Origin: Candidatus Brockarchaeota archaeon
GTDB taxonomy: Archaea; Thermoproteota; EX4484-205; DTQO01
NCBI GenBank assembly: GCA_017601265.1
Contig: JAFNJA010000040.1
Coordinates: 1 to 9,196, forward strand
Length of the DNA stretch: 9,196 bases
Direction: 5' to 3'
The position numbers and the translations under genes were made by a program. The notes below the pieces were generated by a model. The model was not told the DNA's origin and did no database searches. It was given only the letters and a program-made list of their open reading frames with translations. Numbering within the stretch: position 1 is the first letter of the stretch; every line of letters starts with the position of its first letter. Positions 1 to 5,182 of this stretch are shown piece by piece.

Positions 1-340
1 AACCGCGTCCGATCACGGCTCCCGCTTCCTTGCGCTCGCCTACGTAACTCCTCAACTCCTCCTTGAGTTGGCGGATCGATCCGCACCCCCTAAGGTCAAG
101 CGTTTCCAACGCGGATCCCAGGCCGTCAAGGTGAACGTGCGAATCCACGAAACCCGGAATCACGGTCCTCCCGCCCAGGTCGACGACCTCGGAACCGAGG
201 GTGCCGGCAAGGGCCATGGCGTCGGACTTTTTTCCAACGTAAGCGACCCTGCCGTTCAGCGTCGAAAGCGCCTCTACCGTCCTGAGGGGTTTGAAACTCA
301 CGTATATCCTTCCGTTTACCAAGACTTTCGAGTCTGCCAT
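1..340 (-). CDS. YtcJ-like amidohydrolase (Amidohydro_3 type), N-terminal part, cut by the window edge
   Basis: Reading the minus strand from the ATG at 340 gives about 113 residues with no stop before the left edge. Residues 3-60 form the small beta-sandwich typical of the start of composite-domain metal-dependent hydrolases, with VLVNGRIYV and GRVAYVG. Residues 61-70, IPGFVDSHVH, carry the HxH pair (H68, H70) that binds the first catalytic metal in the amidohydrolase superfamily. The following LETLDLRGCGSIRQLKEEL and the edge sequence VIGRG match the YtcJ/Amidohydro_3 pattern, which normally continues as GxGWD. These enzymes are usually cytoplasmic hydrolases of amide or related bonds; the substrate cannot be told. 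The frame stays open upstream of 340 but offers no ATG nearby, and no Shine-Dalgarno sequence is seen, so a leaderless start at 340 is preferred. The gene is divergent from top6B. The family is clear; specificity is unknown. Confidence 0.88.
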   Translation of the reverse strand, partial: MADSKVLVNGRIYVSFKPLRTVEALSTLNGRVAYVGKKSDAMALAGTLGSEVVDLGGRTVIPGFVDSHVHLDGLGSALETLDLRGCGSIRQLKEELRSYVGERKEAGAVIGRG

Positions 341-361
341 GTACGAGGAGTCAGGTTTCGG

Positions 362-373
362 AAAAGCTATTAC
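362..373 (-). promoter_or_regulatory. Weak candidate TATA element for the amidohydrolase
   Basis: On the minus strand this reads GTAATAGCTTTT, centred about 27 bases upstream of the ATG at 340. That distance would suit a leaderless archaeal transcript. The match to a TATA box is loose, so this is only a suggestion. Confidence 0.25.
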
Positions 374-526
374 GCCTTTCCGCGGCGACCTCCAGGACCG
401 AGAGCCATCGCTCCGCCGAAACCTGATTCCCGTTTTTTCATCCGAGGCGCCTAACCACGGCGGCAAAAGGCCCTTCGGCAACCGCGCGGTCGGAAAGCTC
501 TAAGCCGGCCCGAAAGATCGTAATCA

Positions 527-535
527 TTAATATAT
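527..535 (+). promoter_or_regulatory. TATA box of the top6B-top6A-uppP operon
   Basis: TTAATATAT stands out as an A/T-only block in GC-rich surroundings and matches the archaeal TATA consensus. A start of transcription about 26 bases downstream of its centre would fall near 557, which leaves a leader of roughly 50 bases before the GTG at 609. The ATG at 552 would lie just upstream of that predicted start, which argues against 552 as the translation start. Confidence 0.6.
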
Positions 536-608
536 CCTGGAACCGGATCGGATGCTGTCGGTTCGATGCGCAAGTCCGGGACGCTCGAGCAGAATTCCCC
601 CAGAGGGG

Positions 609-2183
609 GTGCCGAGCCTGGCTGAAACTTTCAAGGAGATATCGCCGGCGGATTTCTTTTACAGGAACCGGGACGTCGCCGGTTTCTCGAACCCAACCAG
701 GGCCGTCTACTCGACGGTCAGGGAGCTGGTCGAAAATTCGCTCGACGCCTGCGAGACGAGGGGGATTCTGCCGGACATCTTCATAAGAATTACCAGCCTC
801 CAAGGGGCCTCCGATGTTTCCCAGGTCCTGAAGATACTCGTGAGCGACAACGGTTCCGGGATCCCGCCGCAATACGTCCCCCAAGCTTTCGGGCAGGTCC
901 TTTTCGGATCGAAGTACGTCCTGAAGCAGATGAGGGGCACGTTCGGCCTCGGGGGCAAGATGGCGTACCTGTACGGGCAGATAACCACGAACGCGCCCCT
1001 CCGGATAGTGACGAGCACGGGTTCCAAGGTGCACGAATTCTCCCTGATGATCGACATCCAAAGGAACCGCCCCAAGGTCGTGCAGCAGAAGGAACTGAAG
1101 AAGATCAAGAAGTGGAGGGGGACCATGGTCGAGTTCAGCATAGAGGGCGATTACTACAGGGCATCGCCTAAGATAGTGGAGTACCTCAGGCAGACGGCGA
1201 TGGTGGCGCCGTACGCGAACATATCGTTCATCGACGTGGAGGGCCGGCTCATCCGCTTCATGAGGGCGACGAACCTGATGCCAAAGTCGCCCAAGGAAAC
1301 GCTTCCGCACCCGCACGGCATAGACGTGGAGAACCTGCAGAGGATAATCGAATTTTCGAAAGACAGGAACATGCAGCAGTTCCTCACAAAGAACTTCCAC
1401 AGGGTCGGGAAAGCCACAGCGAAGCTTTTCCTGAACGAATTCAAGATAGACCCGAGGAAAGACCCGAAGAAGCTCTCCCACGACGAGATAGTGGAGTTGG
1501 CAAGGGCCCTGCGCTCCTTCGAGGGTTTCCTTCCCCCGGACGCCAGCTGCCTCTCCCCCCTCGGCGAAAACCTCCTCGAGGCGGGGATAAGGAAGGAGCT
1601 GCAGCCGGAGTTCGTGGCGGTCGAGTCCCGCAAACCCTCGGCGTATTCGGGCCACCCCTTCATCGTGGAGGTCGGCGTCGCCTACGGCGGGAAGGTGCAG
1701 CAAGGAGGGTCGCTCTACAGGTTCGCGAACAGGATCCCACTCCTTTACGACGAATCCAGCGACGTTTCCTGGAAGGTGGTCAACCAGCTGATGAACTGGA
1801 AGCGTTACAACGTCGACCTGGCGACGGCGCCCCTGGCCGTGGTGGTCCACGTCTGCTCGACGAAGATCCCGTACAAGACCGTCGGGAAGGAGTACGTCGC
1901 CGACAGGCCCGAGATCGAGAGGGAGATCATGAACGCCATGAGGGACGTGGCGAGGAGGCTCTCGCTTTTCCTCTCGAAGAGGCTGTCGTACGAAAGGGAG
2001 AAGAGGAGGTTCGACGTCTTCGAGAGGTACCTGCCGAAGATGGCCAAGTATGCCGCCTCCACGGTGGGGCTGAAGAGCGTCCCGAGCGTCAAACCCCTGC
2101 TGGTTAAGGCTTCAAAGTTGTCTTCCGAGGTGGTCGAAGGTGGCAAAGAAAAGGAAGATCTTGAAGGGAGTGTCGCAAGCTAG
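609..2183 (+). CDS. top6B: DNA topoisomerase VI subunit B
   Basis: This is the ATPase subunit of the type IIB topoisomerase, which relaxes and decatenates DNA as an A2B2 complex. Starting from GTG 609 the protein is 524 residues, close to the usual archaeal length of about 530. The GHKL ATP-binding fold shows in order VRELVENSLDAC (about residues 38-49), DNGSGIP (80-86) and RGTFGLGGKMAYLYGQ (about 109-124). The helix-two-turn-helix region follows (around FLTKNFHRVGKATAKLFL), then the transducer domain with STKIPYKTVGKE (about 417-428), which holds the conserved lysine that senses ATP. Homologs typically begin SLAExFKxISPAxFFYRNR, which fits GTG 609. An in-frame ATG at 552 would add 19 residues of unlikely sequence and lies before the predicted transcription start. 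The 3' end overlaps top6A by 44 bases, indicating translational coupling. The product is certain; the start is probable. Confidence 0.97.
   Translation: MPSLAETFKEISPADFFYRNRDVAGFSNPTRAVYSTVRELVENSLDACETRGILPDIFIRITSLQGASDVSQVLKILVSDNGSGIPPQYVPQAFGQVLFGSKYVLKQMRGTFGLGGKMAYLYGQITTNAPLRIVTSTGSKVHEFSLMIDIQRNRPKVVQQKELKKIKKWRGTMVEFSIEGDYYRASPKIVEYLRQTAMVAPYANISFIDVEGRLIRFMRATNLMPKSPKETLPHPHGIDVENLQRIIEFSKDRNMQQFLTKNFHRVGKATAKLFLNEFKIDPRKDPKKLSHDEIVELARALRSFEGFLPPDASCLSPLGENLLEAGIRKELQPEFVAVESRKPSAYSGHPFIVEVGVAYGGKVQQGGSLYRFANRIPLLYDESSDVSWKVVNQLMNWKRYNVDLATAPLAVVVHVCSTKIPYKTVGKEYVADRPEIEREIMNAMRDVARRLSLFLSKRLSYEREKRRFDVFERYLPKMAKYAASTVGLKSVPSVKPLLVKASKLSSEVVEGGKEKEDLEGSVAS
2127..2134 (+). promoter_or_regulatory. 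Shine-Dalgarno site of top6A inside top6B
   Basis: GAGGTGGT matches the complement of the archaeal 16S rRNA 3' end and ends five bases before the GTG at 2140. It supports that GTG as the start of top6A within the top6B coding region. Confidence 0.6.
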
Positions 2184-3240
2184 GAAAAAGGACTCGCAAG
2201 AGGCGCTCAAGGCCCTCGCCGAGGGGATCATCGATCAGATAAGGAAGGCGGATTTCCCCAGCGTGACGATGCCGAGCAGGACGACCGACAACATATACTT
2301 CGACAAGAAACTCAAGCAATACGTCTTGGGCGGAAAAGTCGTCAGGCGGACGGCCAGGAACGTGACGCACCTCAAGCCTCTAACCCAGCTCGTCTGGGCC
2401 GGGTACATCGCTTCGACGCTCCTGAAGGAGAACAAGACGAGCACCTTGAGGGACGTTTTCTACATGGCTGAGGGGGAAGGCCTCGCGTTCGAGGACCAGC
2501 CGGAATCGGACAGGATCATAACGGAGCTCGAGTCCGTCATAAAGCACCCGAGGGAGGACTTCAACATCTTCCCCGAGGAGAGGAGCGCGATGTTCGGAAA
2601 CTTGGAGGTCGAGTACACGGTGCCGGGGTACGAAGGAAGGAGGCTGAACTTCACCATGAACCCGGACGGCATAGTGATAGGGCCCGCGGTCGCGACCTCG
2701 GAGTTCGTAGACACCGATGCTGACAAGGTCATAGTCATAGAGAAAGGGGCGATGTTCACCAGGTTCGTGGAGGAGAAGGCGTGGAAGAGGTACAACGCCC
2801 TCCTGATCTACACTGCCGGGCAAGCTCCCAGAGCCACGAGGGCCATCATAAGGCGCCTCAACGTCGAGCTAAAGCTCCCCGTCTACCTCTTCGCCGACGC
2901 GGACCCCTGGGGTCTCCACATCTGCCAGGTCATAATCTCCGGCTCCGCCAACGCGGCCCACATCCCGGAGCTCGTTACCCCGTCGGCCAAGTGGGCGGGC
3001 GTCTACGCCTCAGACATAGTGAAGTACGACCTTCCGAGCACCAAGCTCAACGAGCAGGACATCAAGAGGCTGCAGGAGATAGGGAAGGACCCGAGGTACC
3101 AGAGCGAGCCCTGGAAAACCGAGATAAACAAGTTCTTCGAGATCAAGAAGAAGGCGGAGCAGGAAGCTTTCTCGCGCTACGGCCTCTCCTTCATCGTCGA
3201 CAAGTACCTCAAGTCGCGGCTGGAAGAGCTCGAGGGTTGA
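2140..3240 (+). CDS. top6A: DNA topoisomerase VI subunit A (Spo11-like)
   Basis: This is the DNA-cutting subunit of topoisomerase VI, homologous to Spo11. The 366-residue length is normal for archaea. The winged-helix (5Y-CAP) domain contains STLRDVFYMAEGE, in which Y108 is the expected nucleophile that forms the 5'-phosphotyrosyl bond. The Toprim domain follows with VIVIEKGAMF (E201) and LFADADPWG (D253 and D255), the acidic residues that hold magnesium. The remaining TAGQAPRATRAIIRRL stretch is also typical of the family. Translation begins at a GTG 44 bases inside top6B, behind the GAGGTGGT site at 2127-2134. The gene is followed, in the same frame, by an uppP-like reading frame directly after its TGA (3238-3240). 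No key residue is missing, so the enzyme should be active. Confidence 0.97.
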   Translation: MAKKRKILKGVSQARKKDSQEALKALAEGIIDQIRKADFPSVTMPSRTTDNIYFDKKLKQYVLGGKVVRRTARNVTHLKPLTQLVWAGYIASTLLKENKTSTLRDVFYMAEGEGLAFEDQPESDRIITELESVIKHPREDFNIFPEERSAMFGNLEVEYTVPGYEGRRLNFTMNPDGIVIGPAVATSEFVDTDADKVIVIEKGAMFTRFVEEKAWKRYNALLIYTAGQAPRATRAIIRRLNVELKLPVYLFADADPWGLHICQVIISGSANAAHIPELVTPSAKWAGVYASDIVKYDLPSTKLNEQDIKRLQEIGKDPRYQSEPWKTEINKFFEIKKKAEQEAFSRYGLSFIVDKYLKSRLEELEG

Positions 3241-3276
3241 TCAGCCTTCACGCGCGAAGACCTCCTGCTTTGGATC

Positions 3277-4059
3277 TTGATCGGAGCCGTACAGGGCGCC
3301 GCGGAGTGGCTTCCGATCAGCAGCAAGACTCAGGTGATGCTCTTCGGGATGGCCGCGCTCGGCCTTTCGCCAGCGGAGGCTTTCTCAGCGGGGCTGGCGC
3401 TCCAAGGGGGAACAACCCTCGCGGCCATGCACTCCTTTCGAAGCGACGTCGCGAACCTCGCGAGGGCCGCGCCGCGCATCTTCTCGAAGGAGGGCGACCA
3501 GTGGGTGGTGTTGCTGAGGATCTTGGCCGTCATGACGGCGGTGACGGGGATCGCAGGAATTCCGCTGTTGCTTTTCATCAAGGGCCAACTTGCGAACTGG
3601 AGCTTAAGGACGGCGAACGTCCTGCTTGGCCTGGCCCTCCTGCTCACTTCCTTAATCCTCAGGTTGCGCGGAGGCGGAGCCGGGGAACGCAAGCCGTCCG
3701 TGAAGGACGGAATCTTGGGAGGGCTGGCGCAGAGCCTCTCGGCGATCCCGGGAATCAGCAGGTCGGGCGCGACGATAGCAACTTTCGGGCTCGCGGGCTT
3801 GGGTCCCGAGGAATCGTTCAGGCTTTCGTTCCTGGCGAGCATACCCGCAACGCTCGGCTCGAGCTTCCTCGAGCTCCTCCTCGACTATCGGCTGCTGGAA
3901 TTTTCGGGGCCAGGGTTCTTCGTTTCCGCGATTTCCTCGCTGATGGTCGGGTTGCTGGCCATACGCCTCCTGCTAAGGGCGAGCAGAAGGTCGGGCATGG
4001 CCCTCATCAGCGCGGCCTTCGGGGCTTTGTCTTTGTCTTGCGCGTTCCTCCTGCCTTAG
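3277..4059 (+). CDS. uppP: UppP/BacA-family polyprenyl-diphosphate phosphatase
   Basis: The family removes a phosphate from polyprenyl diphosphate at the membrane, recycling the lipid carrier used in glycan synthesis; in archaea the carrier would be dolichol-like. The protein is strongly hydrophobic with about seven or eight membrane segments. Motif 1 is EWLPISSKTQ (residues 10-19 from TTG 3277); E10 corresponds to E21 of the E. coli enzyme, while Q19 replaces the usual histidine. Motif 2 is PGISRSGATI (158-167), where R162 matches the catalytic arginine. About 260 residues is near the usual length. The start is doubtful. No ATG or GTG lies in frame between the top6A TGA at 3238 and motif 1. 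The TTG at 3277 would remove part of the first helix, and the upstream in-frame sequence TREDLLLWILIGAVQG looks like genuine protein. The gene is probably the third of the top6 operon and depends on readthrough or coupled translation. Confidence 0.88.
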   Translation: MIGAVQGAAEWLPISSKTQVMLFGMAALGLSPAEAFSAGLALQGGTTLAAMHSFRSDVANLARAAPRIFSKEGDQWVVLLRILAVMTAVTGIAGIPLLLFIKGQLANWSLRTANVLLGLALLLTSLILRLRGGGAGERKPSVKDGILGGLAQSLSAIPGISRSGATIATFGLAGLGPEESFRLSFLASIPATLGSSFLELLLDYRLLEFSGPGFFVSAISSLMVGLLAIRLLLRASRRSGMALISAAFGALSLSCAFLLP

Positions 4060-4076
4060 GCAGGTCCGGGACCGTT

Positions 4077-4093
4077 AAAGCATAATAAAGGGG
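4077..4093 (+). promoter_or_regulatory. Promoter box of the 63-residue membrane protein gene
   Basis: AAAGCATAATAAAGGGG is an A/T-rich block centred about 28 bases before the ATG at 4113. That is the distance expected for a leaderless archaeal transcript. A closely related block precedes the next small gene (4434-4446). Confidence 0.5.
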
Positions 4094-4112
4094 AGGCGGA
4101 GCGGTATCCGCC

Positions 4113-4304
4113 ATGCCGCTGTCGAACAGGGAAAAGCTATTCGGCCGCGCCTACGGCGCAACGCTGGCAATCGTGGGCTTTGCCCTGATTTACGCGTCTT
4201 ACACGTCGATGGTGGATCTAGGAGACTACTGGAAGTTCTTCTTCGCCTTCGGAGTGGTCTTGGCGGCAATGGGATTGCCGATACTGCTCCTCAAGCTCAG
4301 GTGA
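4113..4304 (+). CDS. Small two-helix membrane protein, function unknown
   Basis: The 63-residue product has a short charged start (MPLSNREKLFGR), a hydrophobic segment at about residues 13-31, a polar turn (DLGDYW), a second hydrophobic segment at about 41-60 and a basic end (KLR). This predicts a hairpin of two membrane helices with both ends on the cytoplasmic side. I recognise no family. The ATG has a well-placed promoter box upstream and a GGAGGCGGA stretch at 4092-4100, about 12 bases before the start, which is a poor Shine-Dalgarno distance. Third-position GC preference and the promoter make it a likely real gene despite its size. It stands alone between uppP and another small membrane protein. 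Confidence 0.7.
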   Translation: MPLSNREKLFGRAYGATLAIVGFALIYASYTSMVDLGDYWKFFFAFGVVLAAMGLPILLLKLR

Positions 4305-4328
4305 CGCGTTCTCCGAGGCGAAGCCAAA

Positions 4329-4380
4329 CCCGCCCGCGATGCTCGCGGTCCATTCCCCCTGCCGCGGGGAGCGAGGCGGG
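4329..4380 (+). other. GC-rich stretch able to fold as two hairpins within an outer stem
   Basis: CCCGCC (4329-4334) can pair with GGCGGG (4375-4380). Inside it, CCGCGA (4334-4339) pairs perfectly with TCGCGG (4343-4348) around a three-base loop, sharing C4334 with the outer stem. CCCC (4356-4359) pairs with GGGG (4366-4369). The stretch lies in the 175-base gap between two small membrane protein genes. It could be a small RNA, a processed leader or simply the effect of high GC. No tRNA T-loop, C/D box pair or Rfam-like motif was recognised. Confidence 0.25.
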
Positions 4381-4433
4381 CCGCCGTCGGACGCTTGGGT
4401 TGCGAAGCCTATGAACGTCGATTGCCGGCCATG

Positions 4434-4446
4434 AAAGCATAAAGGG
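4434..4446 (+). promoter_or_regulatory. Promoter box of the 111-residue membrane protein gene
   Basis: AAAGCATAAAGGG repeats the block found before the previous small gene. Its centre is about 40 bases before the ATG at 4480, which would give a leader of about 15 bases. Confidence 0.45.
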
Positions 4447-4479
4447 ACAATGCTTAGTCCGATGGGGCGCTGAAGCGAC

Positions 4480-4815
4480 ATGGCCCTGCCTTTTCCCGTC
4501 CATGGGAACCTGGCGGTCGTACACTTCCTGGCCGTCTGGCTGGTATCGTCGTTCTTACTCTGGTTGAGCGCCAGGGTTTTCGTGGGGAAGAAAGCCAGCT
4601 TCGTGGTGTCCGCGGTCGCGGCCTTGGTCGGAGCCGCCACCTTCTCGCTCTCCTCCGGGAGGCTCCTCTTCACCCTGATAGCCCTGGCGTTGTGGCTCTT
4701 CGTCCTGAAGAGCCTTTTCAACGTTGGTTGGGCAAAGGCGCTCCTCATCGCGGTCGCAGCCTGGATCTTGGGAGCGATCGTAGGATGGCTGCTGGGAATT
4801 CAAACGATCTTTTAG
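4480..4815 (+). CDS. Four-helix membrane protein, function unknown
   Basis: The 111-residue product shows four hydrophobic segments at about residues 13-34, 39-57, 62-80 and 86-107, separated by short basic or polar turns (ARVFVGKK, SSGR, NVGWAK). The distribution of positive charges suggests that the loop at 35-38 faces the cytoplasm. There is no recognisable catalytic or binding motif, and I cannot assign a family with confidence. The ATG at 4480 has a promoter box upstream but no Shine-Dalgarno sequence. The gene ends 77 bases before the tRNA-Asn gene on the same strand, and the tRNA has its own TATA box, so they are probably separate units. Confidence 0.75.
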   Translation: MALPFPVHGNLAVVHFLAVWLVSSFLLWLSARVFVGKKASFVVSAVAALVGAATFSLSSGRLLFTLIALALWLFVLKSLFNVGWAKALLIAVAAWILGAIVGWLLGIQTIF

Positions 4816-4858
4816 AAGCCTCGCGAAAGCCGGCGGCTCCCGCCCGCGGCACAGAAAT

Positions 4859-4867
4859 CGATAAATC
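4859..4867 (+). promoter_or_regulatory. TATA box of the tRNA-Asn gene
   Basis: CGATAAATC is the only A/T-rich block upstream of the tRNA. Its centre is about 30 bases before the first tRNA base at 4893, so transcription would begin a few bases ahead of the mature 5' end, as is usual for archaeal tRNA genes. Confidence 0.6.
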
Positions 4868-4907
4868 TCCTCCGGATGGAGAATCCGAACGCGCCGGTGT
4901 AGCTCAG

Positions 4908-4938
4908 AGGCCCCCGTGGCACGGGCGGCCTTGGGCAG
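4908..4938 (+). other. tRNA intron 1, D loop (15/16), 31 nt
   Basis: Removal joins GCTCAG to TAGGTAGA and restores a standard D loop. A four-pair central helix, GCTC (4902-4905) with GGGC (4933-4936), is flanked by bulges AG|A and AG|T, each cut after its second base. The intron itself forms a hairpin with GGCC/GGCC and CCCG/CGGG around TGGCA. Two unpaired T bases face the first bulge and no outer helix is seen, so the motif is relaxed. The flanks share CAG, so the edge could slide by up to three bases. Confidence 0.85.
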
Positions 4939-4946
4939 TAGGTAGA

Positions 4947-4961
4947 TGGCGCGAGCCGACA
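4947..4961 (+). other. tRNA intron 2, D stem (23/24), 15 nt
   Basis: Removal joins GA (4945-4946) to GC (4962-4963), giving D-stem strand GAGC, the perfect partner of GCTC. The intron can form a small hairpin GGC-GCGA-GCC with a GNRA tetraloop. No proper BHB motif is visible; the best version, shifted one base to 22/23, has a three-pair central helix, GGT (4941-4943) with GCC (4955-4957). It is inferred mainly from the cloverleaf and is the least certain of the five. Confidence 0.75.
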
Positions 4962-4968
4962 GCAGCGG

Positions 4969-4984
4969 CACCCCCGGTGCTGAA
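4969..4984 (+). other. tRNA intron 3, anticodon stem (30/31), 16 nt
   Basis: The BHB motif is complete. The outer helix is GACAG (4958-4962) with CTGTT (4986-4990), and the central helix is CAGC (4963-4966) with GCTG (4979-4982). The bulges are GG|C and AA|G, and an inner stem ACC/GGT closes a CCC loop. Both cuts fall after the second bulge base and give exactly the anticodon stem needed. The edges cannot slide. Confidence 0.92.
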
Positions 4985-4991
4985 GCTGTTA

Positions 4992-5015
4992 AGGGGCGTC
5001 GCGCGCCCCGAAGCT
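4992..5015 (+). other. tRNA intron 4, anticodon loop (37/38), 24 nt
   Basis: This is the commonest archaeal tRNA intron position. The central helix is CTGT (4986-4989) with GAAG (5010-5013), containing one G-A mismatch and one G-U pair. The bulges are TA|A and CT|A. The inner stem GGGGCG (4993-4998) pairs with CGCCCC (5004-5009) around TCGCG. The outer helix is the mature anticodon stem beginning with G4985-C5017. A one-base slide (4993-5016) gives the same RNA. Confidence 0.9.
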
Positions 5016-5038
5016 ACCCGTTGGTTCGCAAGTTCGAG

Positions 5039-5063
5039 CCCCTCCGCGCGGGGCGGGCGGAAA
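5039..5063 (+). other. tRNA intron 5, T loop (59/60), 25 nt
   Basis: The BHB motif is complete. The T stem (5028-5032 with 5065-5069) is the outer helix. TTCG (5033-5036) pairs with CGGA (5058-5061) as the central helix, with one G-U pair. The bulges are AG|C and AA|T, and an inner stem CCC (5040-5042) with GGG (5055-5057) follows. Position 59/60 is known for introns in Thermoproteota. Confidence 0.92.
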
Positions 5064-5100
5064 TCTTGCCACCGGCGCTCAACCAATGCTCTAACTAACC

Positions 5101-5105
5101 AAAAA
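5101..5105 (-). terminator. Possible U-tract terminator of the minus-strand propeller operon
   Basis: Five A bases on the plus strand give a U5 run in the minus-strand transcript, 78 bases after the stop at 5183. Archaeal terminators are often simple U runs, but this one is short. The region 5078-5182 otherwise shows nothing I can name. Confidence 0.25.
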
Positions 5106-5182
5106 GGGCCTCCGCCAAGCGTTTTGCGCATCCTTGCCCGCGCATCTTTGCCTCTACTCGCGTCCTCGATTTCCGGATCCCG

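Larger units (their letters stand above)
4893..5077 (+). tRNA. trnN: tRNA-Asn (GUU) interrupted by five introns
   Basis: The exons are 4893-4907, 4939-4946, 4962-4968, 4985-4991, 5016-5038 and 5064-5077, joining to 74 nt. Acceptor stem GCCGGTG (4893-4899) pairs fully with CACCGGC (5070-5076). U8 A9 is followed by D stem GCTC with GA+GC, and D loop AGTAGGTA. The anticodon stem GCGG+G pairs with CCCGT with one G-U wobble. The loop is CTGTTA+A, with anticodon GTT at 4988-4990. The T stem is GCAAG/CTTGC and the T loop is TTCGAG+T. Discriminator G73 (5077) fits archaeal tRNA-Asn, and CCA is not encoded. The variable loop has six bases (5022-5027), one more than usual. The intron sum, 111 nt, exceeds the exon sum. 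Bases 4891-4892 also pair with 5077-5078, lengthening the precursor stem. The isotype and at least four introns are strongly supported; the exact edge of intron 2 is less sure. Confidence 0.93.

Noticed and set aside
438..1850. Long minus-strand frame of 470 codons
   Set aside because: It is antisense to top6B, has repetitive R, P, L and V-rich composition typical of a GC-rich shadow frame, and shows no family motif.
3237..3239. TTG overlapping the top6A stop as the start of uppP
   Set aside because: It is in a different frame from the UppP motifs and would need a frameshift.
2781..4085. Plus-strand frame of 434 codons bridging top6A and uppP
   Set aside because: It overlaps two well-supported genes in another frame and has the arginine, proline and glycine-rich composition of a shadow; its length is due to high GC.
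4305..4479. A second intron-rich tRNA in the gap between the small membrane protein genes
   Set aside because: Neither strand has a T-loop of the TTCRANY kind or a plausible pair of acceptor strands.
4957..4991. Reading the tRNA as tRNA-Phe with loop CTGAAGC (4980-4986)
   Set aside because: No flanking stem pairs around that loop, the discriminator would be G rather than A, and the GTT reading gives a complete cloverleaf with exact BHB motifs.
4964..5022. Alternative anticodon stem AGCGG (4964-4968) with CCGTT (5018-5022)
   Set aside because: All five pairs form, but base 26 would then be missing and the D stem would not close; shifting by one base with intron 3 removed satisfies all stems.
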